Positions 45,015-56,408 of a stretch of 64,000 nucleotides of DNA are shown piece by piece. The DNA is taken from NCBI GenBank assembly GCA_030386875.1, contig CM059569.1:41951842-42015841 (forward strand). The letters run 5' to 3'. The DNA is from Morinoia aosen (lineage: Eukaryota; Arthropoda; Malacostraca; Amphipoda; Talitridae). The notes beneath the pieces are model-generated. The model worked only from the letters and a program-made list of their open reading frames with translations. It had not been told where the DNA came from and made no database searches. The translations under genes were made by a program, and so were the position numbers. Each line of letters opens with the position of its first letter. The stretch's first letter is position 1.

Positions 45015-46881
45015 ATATGACGTAGGTGATTTCCATTACCATGCAATTTATGGCCTTGAGTTACGAATAACCACACTATGTTAAGTAAATACGTCACGAA
45101 AAATATGAAATATTTTGTTTAGGTCATTGCTATCCCTCACTCAACAGTGATACGTCAAGTGTGAACTTTTTTGCTCATGAAGTCTGGATGCTGAATGAAA
45201 TGTATGAGGGAAAATGTATTGTAATGAGAATTAACTGATAATTTGGGAATAATCACAGTTTTTTGAGTAAATATACAAACGTTCGTTCAAAATTCTGATC
45301 TAAAGTTATTTCATACTCTACTCCAATTCGTGGAATATAAATTGCGTTTGAAAATTGAAATTCTTTGAAAATCTCATTCATAAAAAGATCAAAACAAACC
45401 TGACTTTCAGAACTCATAAAATTTGTGTTTTTCCACCCGCACTTCATTTTTCAAACGGCTGGAATCGTTTTTTTCAATAATTGGGTTGTCTATTTACCTG
45501 GAAAAATCAGGCCATCTCTATTTAAAGCATCAAAAGAGACTCGTACGAAACAAAAACACAACGAAATTTACTGAAATATTCAGAGCAATACAGTTCATGC
45601 GCATCACCCACATAACCATTCCCCACTTAACTAGGTTAAGTGAATTAGGTTAAACATTATTGTACACCCTAGAATAACGTTGATGGTAGGATACCTTAGA
45701 AGTTGCTGAACTTATTCGGGCCCACAGGTAGCTTTACTCAAATTTGACCATTGTATAAGACTTAAGAAACAATCTATCTTTGTATCACTTGTGGTAAATA
45801 AATTGTTTAAATTGCTTAAACCTCTCGCACGACACGAAACCACGTGTGGTAAAACATGTAAACTTCTCAAGATTTCGTACGTATTCGTTAGTATTTTGTA
45901 CGTTCATTGGTCCGAGCGAGTCTTGTTGAAACCCCTTACGCAGATTTGCACGGGCGTTTAGAGTGGAAACTTTTCGGTTAAATGCAGAATTTGCATATTT
46001 GGCCAAGCCTCTCAGCTCTGCAGCAACTTCTTGTCAGGGATGTAATTTAAATCTAGAACTCACTTCCACACAGCATTTTTGACCGCTTATGTTACTGTAA
46101 CCTGCTGCTTTGATGGTCAAAACCTACTTTGAGGCACGAGTTGCGGTTCATTATTTCATTCAAGATACGTTCTCTGCAATTACATGAAATATTTTCATGC
46201 AGCATTAGACGAGGCTCCTTCGTTGTATTTCAGCATTGCAGGCAAAACGTGTTTTTAAACCTGGAATGAAAGTTCTACAGCAATTTGAAGTGATTTGCAG
46301 CAGGGCGGTTCACGTTTAAAATCATTCTAAGAAAAAGATCCAATTTCCGTCGCACGCAGTAATTTTTCTCGCATTTCAGAGATCACAGTTGTGTTTCAGT
46401 GACATTTTTTCAATTATGCTAAATAAAAAGCAGCTTGACAAGATCGAAGCATCTACGACACTAAGATAGATCACCGAGCAAATTGAACTCCAGCGAAAAA
46501 GATTTATACGAACCCGATCAGTTATCGTTTTTTGGCGTGAGCTTAATTCAATAGAAGCAAGATCCACCAATATCTCTTGAACCCAATACTCCTACAATGC
46601 ACAACCCTCTCGTCCGTTGCAATAACCTAATTTGAGTTGTGTTGGTGGCTGGAACCACAAGACGCGACTTTTGGATAACATCATAAAGCTCTTGCCTTGT
46701 TTGGGCTCAGCTTGGCGCATCCTGAGAGCACTCCCTCACTTTTAGTACCAAGTATTTCCCACTAACGGTTATTGATAAAGAATATGCGGCGCTATTCCGC
46801 TGTTTTCTCGACAGTCCAGCCAACACTGCGGCTATTGTTCACAATAGATTGTGACAACATGATCGAATTTCACATGACACT
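45015..46881. other. AT-rich stretch, no supported gene
   Basis: A minus-strand frame at 45785-46030 is open for about 80 codons (NLRKGFQQDSLGPMNVQNTN inside) and has fairly even composition, but I recognise no family and it starts after a TGA without ATG. Others are shorter. Confidence 0.35.
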
Positions 46882-47180
46882 TGAGCCAAAGGAGGCTTGG
46901 TTCCCGTGTTAATAGAGAAAGCTTATTGAAGAGCGTTCTCTCTGACGCTCATGGGCAAGAACATTAGTCGTGAAAATATAAAAGTCTTAGAAACACACAT
47001 TTATTGTGTATTTCAAAATGATAGACACCAAAAGAGGCTTGGTTCCCGTGATAGCTTATTGAAAAGCTTTCTCTCTGACACTCATGGGAAGGAATATTAA
47101 AGTAGAAAATATCAAAGCATATCAGAGTAAAATATCACAGTATTAGAAACACAAATAGGCTGTGTAGTTGAAAACGATAG
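46882..47180 (+). repeat. About 141-bp tandem duplication
   Basis: GAGGCTTGGTTCCCGTG at 46892 and 47033 is followed in both copies by TAGC or AAGC with TTATTGAA, CTCTCTGAC.CTCATGGG, AGAAACACA and GATAGACA.C. The second copy has internal deletions and insertions. Confidence 0.8.
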
Positions 47181-50034
47181 ACATCACACCCAACAAAGCG
47201 GATCATGGGTTTTGAGTATCTTTGTGGTTGAAGTTACACGCTTGTAGTTTATGCGTTCATATTTAATAAACTTATAAAATTTTTATATAAGTTCATTATT
47301 TATACGTTTACAATTTTGAATGAACGTGACCGCTGCATTGAGTATAAGGAGTTCATACTAGATTCAAATGGAATGATACACAGACTCTAGCTGACGTGTC
47401 ATTTTTGTTCAGTGTACGTCACCACCCACATTTACAAACCACGTTGCAATATAAATAAAGCTGTTGAAGTTTCCATCAAATTAGATAATAAAAGAATGTA
47501 AAATAAAACAATGAAGAGAAACAAAATAATAAATGAAAATAAAATAAGAAATAAAAATAAAGTAATAAATAAAAACAAAATAATAACTAAAATAAAATAA
47601 AAAATACATAAAATTTGCCATCAAATTAGATTATAAAAAACAGCTTTTCACGTTTCTAAATCCGCTGAAAAATCCCATCAGTCAAGTACATTGTAGAAAA
47701 ATAAATCAATGTTGTTATTACGAGTCGTTTGACCTAAAAATATTGAATACAGGCTGTTAATCTTGAATAGGTCATGAAAATTATACTTATTTTTATTGTT
47801 ATAATAACAGTCATTATTGAGTATAATTTGCGGAACATGCTCTCAAAAACTATTTCATTAAATGTGTAAATTATTGAAAATTGGAGTGATCGCTGCAACT
47901 CTAAGCTTACTTATTTGGTGCATGAATGACTCCCAATTGTGCACCAGCTCATGTGGCAAGCAAATAACTGGCTCACTTTCTTCTGATATATCATTCAAAG
48001 CAAATTTTTAGAGACAAAGACTCGAATTTGTAAGGCTATGGCCTAGTTGGGATGTAATTAACCTACATTCGACAATCATTTAGATCTCGACAACTTGACA
48101 AAATCGACGACGTGCTTGATAAAATAAACATATTCGTGAGATCTAGCGCTTCTTTACACATGGAGCTAGCGTCAGATTACGCAGCACAGGAAGCTAGTCA
48201 TCTTCACGAATTAATGCATTAAAAGCAAATCGAATAGTGAATTATTCTCTAATTTTGCTCCCTATGACTCGGTAAATTATTCAAATTATGCAGCAAGACT
48301 ACAAGACTGACACTTATATCGACAGTTCCTGCCACCAACATTATCTGTTAAGTTTACAAACAATTCTGTTCAAAACTTGTTATACACTCTCAAGTGTTCC
48401 GAAATCATTTCCGATATCAAATTCAGAGACCCCAACGCAAAATACACGTAAACATTTCGGAAGCGTTAACGACCAGAACTAGAGTAAATTTACGTATTTC
48501 ATTTGGCTGTTCGTTGCAAGATCGTTTTCAAGTTGCGCTAATTAGAAAATATCACTGAAGTGTTTATCGAATCATTCCAGCTTCCAATTAATGATCACTT
48601 CAACGAGTTATCGTCGCTTTCGAGTGGATGAAACGCGCTTTGATTGATTTACTCCGACAGCTTAGAGAGCATTACGTGCCACACTGACTTAATGCCCAAT
48701 GGCTTCATAATATTGAATGATTTAAAAAGAAGTTAATTGGAGAAACATACCTCAGTTCCACAAGCTCTCTAATTCAATGTATCAGTTCATAGTTAATTTT
48801 TATTTTGTTGTAATGGCAATAGTTTCTTAGTTATATGCACGGCTACAACTTTGAAAGCTGAGTCGTCGCATGAATCATTACTAAGCGACTTTTTGAGATT
48901 GCTTGGTTATCGGTGCGGCTTTGAAAATACCGAATATGTTTGTATCATTGATACTTTATGCGAAAAGAGCATTGCATTTCTGAGGCAGAAGTTAAAACTG
49001 CTTCGTTTACAAGAAAAGAAAGAAAAAGAAAAACAGTTTATTTCAAATAAAGTTGATACATGGGTTCAATAAAGTTGATTCATGGTCAATATTGGAGGAA
49101 AAAGAAAAACAGTTTATTTCCAATGAAGTTGATACATGAAATGAACAACATTGGTTTTTAATTTTTCCTAACACAGTCATTTGGTACCGATATTCGCATC
49201 TCTCTTGCCCATGCGATGGAGTTTAACTAACCCGCTGACTACAAAATGGGACTCATGTCTTTACTGGATAAATTATTCATTTGCATACCGGCATAAAAGA
49301 ATGCCCGATCTTTTATTTCACTACCTTTTTCATAATTTATTTCAGCATGTGAGGGAAAATAATATCGTACAATTATATTTTTCACTCTGTTTAGAAAACA
49401 TAAGAATAGACTTTAGTTGTACAGTCGGTTTTCCAATTCTGCTACTCACAACCACGGTAGAGAAAACAAGGGAGGCTCAAACCAGCCTTTTTTTCGTTGA
49501 CGGTGTAGTTTTGCTGACGTCACGGCAACGGACCAAAAGCAGCGCTCATATTGCATCTGGTAGCACTGCTACCCCCAAATCTGGCTCCACTATTGGGCCA
49601 ACGACATGGTGTTTTAGTAACATCATAAAGTTTATTTGAAATAAAGCCTCTCTATGAGCTAACCGAACAAGAGAAGGTGTATTTCATCCCGTAGAAATGA
49701 CCCTACCTTGTTTCCTCTACCGAGCTCACAGCCTAACCGAACCAACCGTAGAAACGGTACAAATGGGATCAACCTGTTAATAAGTTACTCAACGTAAGAC
49801 GAAACTGGCGGAAATAATGGGGAATGCAGGTAGGAATAGTTAGCAGGGAGTAACAGCGTGAGGCCGAAGCGCTAGCTCGATAAAGAGGCTCTATTGATTA
49901 GTCGTTAACTCAGCGCGTAATTGTAGTGTCAACCACACACTCCGGACGGTGGGCTGCTGCTCAACCATGTAAAGTAAATTGGTCCCTGTAAACCTGCGTG
50001 GCTAACTGAACCTGAATTGATAAGTAATAATGAT
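47181..50034. other. Stretch without supported genes
   Basis: An A-rich low-complexity tract (AAATAAAA, AATAATAAAT words) lies at 47490-47615. The ORF 49181-49639 (152 codons from a TTG) and others at 48288-49072 have no recognised domain. A GC-richer part at 49490-50020 includes TGACGTCA (about 49515) and three CTAACCGAAC/CTAACTGAAC words, without an assignable feature. Confidence 0.35.
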
Positions 50035-50220
50035 ATTTCTAAAGTAGAAAAATAAACGGAAATATTTTTTATCGATAATATAATGATAAGCAATAATGAG
50101 GCACCCAGGAAAAGCGCTGCGTTTAGGTTGGACTATGGAATAAAAGGAGATATTTTTGATCGAGAATAAAATGATAATTTAATGATCAGCAATGATGAGA
50201 ACCCAGGAAAACGTTGTATC
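50035..50220 (+). repeat. About 88-bp tandem duplication
   Basis: GGA.ATATTTTT.ATCGA, ATAA.ATGATAA and CAGCAAT.ATGAG.CACCCAGGAAAA-type blocks recur with a period of about 88 bp (GGA at 50058 and 50146). Confidence 0.75.
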
Positions 50221-50765
50221 CATGTTGAACCTAAAAAAAATGCTTCTGGGAAATACCAGCATTCGGTAGTGTAGAATTTGATGAGCTAATTTTCCTCGTG
50301 AACATATCGCGCAAATTACACCCTGTGGAGCTCGTGCATTTATTCCTCTGAGCTTATGTATTTCTGCGTACCAATAGACTTCGTTACACAGTCAACGAAG
50401 CTTTGAAATAAATTTGTACTCTTTTGACCTTCACGAAGGCTCTGATATACTCGTCAAATTCAGCCTTTGTTAACTGACAATGTCTCAGCTCTCCCGCAAT
50501 TCTTACCAAGGACTCGGCAACAGTTCTTTTTGTTTGATCTGTACTTGCTTTCTGTAAGAAATGGAACCCGAAGATTTAGGTTCGGTTTTAGAAACAGATA
50601 GCAGGAGAACTGTGAAGTTATAATGGCTTTCCATCGCAATTATTTGCGCGTATTTTTCTGAGGCTTACAAGCTGTGCATTTTTTCTGAGGTTTCTCATTT
50701 TTCTGAGGTTTACGAGCTGTACATTTTTAGAAATCAATTTATTTATATCTCTATCAACATGCCAC

Positions 50766-51070
50766 ATAGTGCTCCAACAGCTCTTAACATGTCCCAACAT
50801 GCTCCTTAATGCTCCGGCATACCCGAACATGCTCCATCGTACTCTAACCTACCCCAACCTGCTTTCAACATATCCCAACATGTCCAAACATGTTCTCAAC
50901 ACACTCCATCATACCCGACATGTTCCAACATATCCAAACATACTTCAACATGCTTTAACACATCCTAACATGCCTCAACACGCCCCAACATTCTCCAAAC
51001 ACGCTCCCAACATCACACATGTCACATGCCCTCACAACTCGCCCGATGTTGCCTAGCATCACACAACATC
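50766..51070 (+). repeat. Degenerate CCCAACATGCT repeat region
   Basis: About 25-30 loose copies of a 10-12-bp word near CCCAACATGCTC, with variants CCAAACATG and CATACCCGAACATG. Spacing is irregular, indicating an old simple array. The plus ORF at 50769-51056 is its by-product. Just left (50650-50730) TTTTTCTGAGG.TTAC.AGCTGT repeats twice or more. Confidence 0.75.
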
Positions 51071-51219
51071 GACCACATCAGCGAGAGAGACACAGTCCGC
51101 TCGACTGGTTCAGACCAAGAACTCCCAGACACTCAGAACGTTTCTTGTCGTTCCGGACACTCCCGTACAAAATAATGAAGTACGTATGTTGCTCTCCTAA
51201 GTGAAGGTGTCTGTGATGT

Positions 51220-51495
51220 TTCTAGGATCGTTAAGGGAATTTCGGATTGTTAAAATGTTTCAAGGATTGATGAAAGACTCTAGGATTGTTGAATAGTTTA
51301 TGGTATTGTTAAAAGACTTTAGGATTATTGAATAGTATATGGGATTGTTAAAAGACTTTAGGATTGTTGAATAGTTTTTTGGATTGTTAAAATACTTTTG
51401 GATTGTTGAATAGTATATGGGATTGTTAAAAAGTTTCAAGGCTTGTTAAAAGACTCTAGGATTGTTGAATAGTTTGTAGGATTATTAATAAGACG
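51220..51495 (+). repeat. About 39-bp tandem array, 7 copies
   Basis: The unit has two related halves, GGATTGTTGAATAGT.TATG and GGATTGTTAAAAGACTTTA, so the 39-40-bp period is itself a diverged dimer of an 18-20-bp word. Confidence 0.85.
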
Positions 51496-52460
51496 TTATA
51501 AGATACAAGGAAGAGTCATGTGCTCAAGAAATAAAGTTTTCTTTGTTTGTTATCAGGTATTTTTTATAAGAAAAATCCTACGCCTCATGTTCGTCCTTGA
51601 CGAATAGTGTTTAATTAGTCATTTATTTTATTTCAATTTGTATGAAACTGAGTTAGATTGAAATATTGGTATACAGCCATACTTGATGTCAATTGTTTCG
51701 GTAAGCATGATAAAGTGAAATGAGAGATTAACTATAGAATTTTTGCTTTTGAGGACCTTAAAATCATTCTTTAATTGTACCTATAGTACTCCAAAAATAT
51801 TGAAACATTGATGCAGCTGCTTTTTTTAACCTAAACATTTTTTCATGCGAGCAAACACAAATACATTCAAGTACCACGGTACTAGTCATATTGAAACGAA
51901 GGTCGCGAGCTCATTTTGTGTAAAAACTGTGTTAAATTCTTCGAGTTTCGCAATCGCTGATAAGGATTCGGAAAATAGGGCCAAAATTGTCTGGATAATA
52001 CAGAAACTTTTTTATTAGTCTTGGGCTTCAGATTTATTTCTCCTCACTGTCCAGGACTAAATTTATTTCAAAATACTTTATTGCAAACACTGAAAAAAAT
52101 CAGAATCATGGTCTTAATTTAATGAACACAAGCAAGGGGTTATAATTACCTTATAATAAACGCTATTTTTTCTTTAATTTATTTGAAAAGTATGATGATG
52201 AATAGCAGAGACTACTTTCTACACCCTGATTTAACAAATAATTATCAAGTATTGCATAAACAAATTAAATATCAGGTAAATGCTTTCAATAAGCTGGGGA
52301 AAACTCCTTTTATGCACAATGGATTTAGAAAAATCATTTGTGCATCATGCATTACTTGATATTCCATGAGCAGAAACAATCTACTTAGTCTCTCTATAGT
52401 GAGGATGGTTCCGTACGAATACACCAATGCCCTTAAAAGGAACCTCCTATAGACCGTCAT
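51496..52460. other. AT-rich stretch, nothing recognised
   Basis: No coding-like ORF, inverted repeat or array is seen. Confidence 0.5.
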
Positions 52461-52463
52461 TAT

Positions 52464-52612
52464 GATGGTATCAGTAATACCATCAGATCACATACATTCA
52501 GATCACATACATTCAGATCACATACATTCAGATCACATACATTCAGATCACATACATTCAGATCACATACATTCAGATCACATACATTCAGATCACATTC
52601 ATTCCGATATTT
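52464..52612 (+). repeat. 15-bp array headed by a palindrome
   Basis: GATGGTAT, loop CAGTA, ATACCATC (52464-52484) is followed at once by about eight copies of GATCACATACATTCA, the last decayed. The 17-bp word GTATCAGTAATACCATC is identical to one at the inner edge of the foldback arm (44684-44700). On the minus strand the array encodes VCDLN repeats, a by-product of a period divisible by three. Confidence 0.9.
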
Positions 52613-53330
52613 CAGGCAAAAATCGGATTTGAGCCGCTGAATCGAAACGTCTGTCGATTCCAATTTGAGTCAACAATTTTATGTATCTATGAAATTGTCT
52701 AACATGAAAGAAAGAAGTAAAAAATACATTTCAGTTTCAAATTGGATGCTGCGCGCTGTTAGAAATTGCTGTGTAGCTAAAAGTATTTCTTTGAGCAAAA
52801 ACCTGCCTTCAGTTTACGGTCGCAGAATTTTTGGGACTATGGACTGTCATGAGAATTTTTATATAAATAAAATTTACACCGTTCATTCCTCCATCGTTCA
52901 TTAGAGACATCAAATTGTGTGGTTTTTCCTCATGAGGAGTTCTCTAACAATTTATGATTGACAGCCCAACAATCTTATTCTCATAAATTCTTAATTCAAT
53001 CTAAATATTAATATTCCATTTCATCCCACGAACTTTTTCCTTTGAATATAGTTCGAGCAAAAACATTTGGAGTATTTATTTATTTATTGAACGTTTAAAA
53101 ATTTTTTAAAACTACTCCAAACAAAAACACGGAACCTATTTTTATGGAATTTGCGCAGTCAAACTTGTTTTAGAAGAAGTTAATAAATAGAAATAGTCGC
53201 TACAACACACGCGTACTGTCCAGTTGAATATTTTGTGTCCTGACTGTTTTTATTTTGTTGAAAATTAGTGGTAACGCTGAAGCGACACTGACGTTGTGGC
53301 TCAATGTTCAACAATGTTGATCTTTAAAAC
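52613..53330. other. AT-rich stretch, no supported gene
   Basis: ORF 52665-52904 is not recognised. Nothing else stands out. Confidence 0.45.
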
Positions 53331-53655
53331 TCAACATCGTGGGTCTCAACATCGTGGGTCTCAACATCATGGATCTCAACATCGTGGGTCTCAACATCGT
53401 GGGTCTCAACATCATGGATCTCAACATCGTGGGTCTCAACATCGTGGATCTCAACATCGTGGGTCTCAACATCGTGGGTCTCAACATCGTGGGTCTCAAC
53501 ATCGTGGGTCTCAACATCGTGGGTCTCAACATCATGGATCTCAACATCGTGGGTCTCAACATCGTGGGTCTCATCACTATGGTGATCAACATCTCCAATC
53601 TCTATGTCGTGTGTTTCAACATTGGGATACTCAACATCGTCGCCCTCAACACTGG
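53331..53655 (+). repeat. 15-bp tandem array, about 21 copies
   Basis: The unit is TCAACATCGTGGGTC with variants CATCATGGATC and CGTGGATC. It is clean from 53331 to 53570 and decays towards 53655. All three long ORFs here (two plus frames, one minus) arise because 15 is divisible by three: QHRGS, LNIVG and RPTML repeats. Confidence 0.95.
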
Positions 53656-53686
53656 CGATGTATCGACACGTTGATGTTTGGTTGAA

Positions 53687-54203
53687 TGTATAACATCGTA
53701 GGCATTATGGAACTAACCGGAAATGTATAACATCGTAGGCATTATGGAACTAACCGGAAATTTATAACATCGTAGGCATTATGGAACTAACCGGAAATGT
53801 ATAACATCGTAGGCATTATGGAACTAACCGGAAATGTATAACATCGTAGGCATTATGGAACTAACCGGAAATGTATAACATCGTAGGCATTATGGAACTA
53901 ACCGGAAATGTATAACATCGTAGGCATTATGGAACTAACCGGAAATGTATAACATCGTAGGCATTATGGAACTAACCGGAAATGTATAACATCGTAGGCA
54001 TTATGGAACTAACCGGAAATGTATAACATCGTAGGCATTATGGAACTAACCGGAAATGTATAACATCGTAGGCATTATGGAACTAACCGGAAATGTATAA
54101 CATCGTAGGCATTATGGAACTAACCGGAAATGTATAACATCGTAGGCATTATGGAACTAACCGGAAATGTATAACATCGTAGGCATTATGGAACTAACCG
54201 GAA
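53687..54203 (+). repeat. Homogeneous 37-bp tandem array, 14 copies
   Basis: The unit is TGTATAACATCGTAGGCATT plus ATGGAACTAACCGGAAA, with an exact 37-bp period starting at 53687. I find one substitution (TTTATAAC near 53761) in over 500 bp. This homogeneity implies very recent amplification or strong conversion. The array follows the 15-bp array directly and shares its AACATCGT word. Confidence 0.95.
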
Positions 54204-55346
54204 GAATATAGTCCCTTGGCATGTAATTATACAATAAATATAATTTTACATAATTTTCATTGATTTATAAGTATAATTTGCTCGTATATAATAAATTTCA
54301 TATGAGCATGATATATTAAATATAAGCGGGCGTTCCTTTTCGGACTCGAGAAATATGACGTACATACATAATTACGTACATGTAGACAGTGATGCACGAG
54401 AAGGATGTTGATCACGCTATAACACCAGCAAAAAATTGTAAGCAGACCAAATTCAGAAGTATATCATCGACGAAAAAAATATGACGCAAGTAATAGTATA
54501 TCCAATATAAATATTGTGATATCTGGTGACCGAGTGACAAAATAATACAAAATCATCCTGATATACAACTGATTTCGTAATAATATCTTTCACTATGGAC
54601 AATTTAATTCTATCAACATATATTACATTTAAATAAATTGAGTTTTTGGTCCGGGTCGGGCGGTATTAACCAGCTAATAGAAGCCTGCAATTGAAGCCAT
54701 TCAATCGGACCCGAGTCCGTGCTTTAGAAGACCTGGTCTTTATAAGACCCTGTCTACGGACGGCATCGATGGTGGCCCATAGAATATGTGGTGCGGGACG
54801 ACAGAAGGGGTCGTAAAACTTTACGACAGGACCCAGTAAAAACACGCCATGTAAGGTGCAGGAGTGCCCGGCAGTCAGACCGTGAGCGCTATTATGGAAA
54901 CTCAAACTTTCATTCACTGGGCTTTGCTACGCAAATTTTGTTTCTTGATGTGAAAGAAGGAGTGTATTTTATTTATGTTGGGTTTTCTTACTAAATAGTC
55001 ATGTGTAAATATTTTATCTCTAATGGGTAGATTTACTCAATTTCAGAGAGAGCATCTTCACTTATAGGCTTTTAGGAGTATTTTGTTCTAACAACAAAAA
55101 TTTCAAAAAAAAATCTGTTTTTATTAAGAAAGCAAAAAAAGTTATTTTGAAGACAATTGACCATCTTGCACTGAATAAAAAAATGCACCATACCAGAGAA
55201 AAACATTGTCAAATTTTATGAAAATTGTAGCTGGTTTGACAATCAATTTTAATTAGCCCTGTAAATTCAGATCCAAATAAAACATAAAATAAATTTGGGC
55301 CATTAAATGGGCAATGCTAAACTACGCATCAACCAAGTGGATACCA
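54204..55346. other. Stretch with one GC-richer segment, not recognised
   Basis: 54645-54905 is GC-rich against AT-rich flanks and contains opposed ORFs (54788-54994 plus, 54666-54917 minus). Short inverted words occur (GTCGTAAAACTTTACGAC at about 54810). It looks like an inserted or functional segment, but I cannot assign it. The rest is AT-rich. Confidence 0.4.
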
Positions 55347-55448
55347 GATTGAAATTCAAAAATTGATTTTTGGATACCAAGTTTTAATTCAAATTGATAT
55401 TTGGATACCAAATTTGGTACCCAAATTCCTAGGTATCAAATTGATTTG
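55347..55448 (+). repeat. About 35-bp degenerate repeat, 3 copies
   Basis: TTTGGATACCAA, then TT.AATTCAAATTGAT, recurs three times, the last with GGTACCCAAATTCC. Confidence 0.65.
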
Positions 55449-56149
55449 CGCGTCCCTTAGTATTTTCACGTCACGATCAGGGTATAAGTTCCATTTCATC
55501 CTCATTGTTTCTGACCCACACACATTCTTCGTCTCGGTCTCCCCACAGCCCTTCAACTGGAAGAAGCCAGTAACAGTTCCGCTTCATTGGCTCATGCGGT
55601 AGAAGTCCATCTGAGTTCGGAGTCCATTCCAGCCTCAGAACTATGTTTCTTTCATGCCTTTAACACTTTGACCGCATCGTGCGCCACCGGTGGCCACAGA
55701 GGGGATTTTCATAAAGCTGCTGACCGACCAGTAGTCACAAACTCAGATTTCACATATACTTAATTCGTTTTATGAAGGCATTATCCAGTTAATGCTTGAT
55801 ATTTTCAAAATTGCTCACCACAATTGACCTCATATTTATGCAGAATGTTGAGCTTCAGTTTAACCCATTGCGGTCAAGTTGTTAAGAAAAATAAAACACT
55901 TATTAATGTACGAACGTCTCCCGTAGCGGCGCCACAACACGAGGTGGTGAAAATAGCGAAGGATTGAAGTCAGCCATGTAAAATGAAGCGCCCCTTCGAA
56001 GACGAGAAAGCCTTGAAATTGGCAGAGGATGAAGATTATTCTAAGGTCACATGACAGATGAGAGGATGGCGCCAGCACCGCTGGTGTCCTGCCAAGAAGA
56101 CAAAATGCAAATGCAGGTCGTAGGATCGCTCCTGGGAGCCCGAGCACGC
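55449..56149. other. Stretch without supported genes
   Basis: ORF 55860-56147 (minus, 95 codons) is not recognised. No array is seen. Confidence 0.4.
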
Positions 56150-56408
56150 CAGATCAATTCTCGAGTCAAGGGCAGTCGACACTAGTACTGGTCCTAGGGA
56201 ACTAGGAGCAATATCATTCTCGAGTCAAAGGCAGTCGACACTAGTACTGGTCTTCTAGGAAACTAGGAGCGATACCATTCTCGAGTCACGGGCAGTCGAC
56301 ACTAGTACTGGTCTTCTAGGAAACTAGGAACCATACCATTCTAGTACTGCTCCTGGGAAACTAGCAGTCGACACTTGTACTGGTCCTAGGAAATTAGGAG
56401 CGATACTA
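56150..56408 (+). repeat. About 63-bp tandem array, 4 copies
   Basis: CATTCTCGAGTCA.GGGCAG, TCGACACTAGTACTGGTC and CTAGGAAACTAGGAGC repeat. The third-to-fourth junction is rearranged by a deletion. It is GC-richer than its flanks. Confidence 0.85.

Noticed and set aside
47490-47615. Poly-A tail of a retroposed gene
   Set aside because: The tract is a mixture of AAATAAAA-type words over 120 bp with no upstream coding remnant.
49181-49639. 152-codon ORF as a gene
   Set aside because: It begins at TTG, has no recognisable domain or signal peptide, and its length is within what chance gives in 64 kb.
53296-53685. QHRGS, LNIVG and RPTML repeat ORFs as genes
   Set aside because: All three come from a 15-bp array whose period is divisible by three; frames are open on both strands at once.
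53687-54203. CRISPR array
   Set aside because: The units are contiguous 37-bp tandem repeats without spacers, and the DNA is eukaryotic in character.
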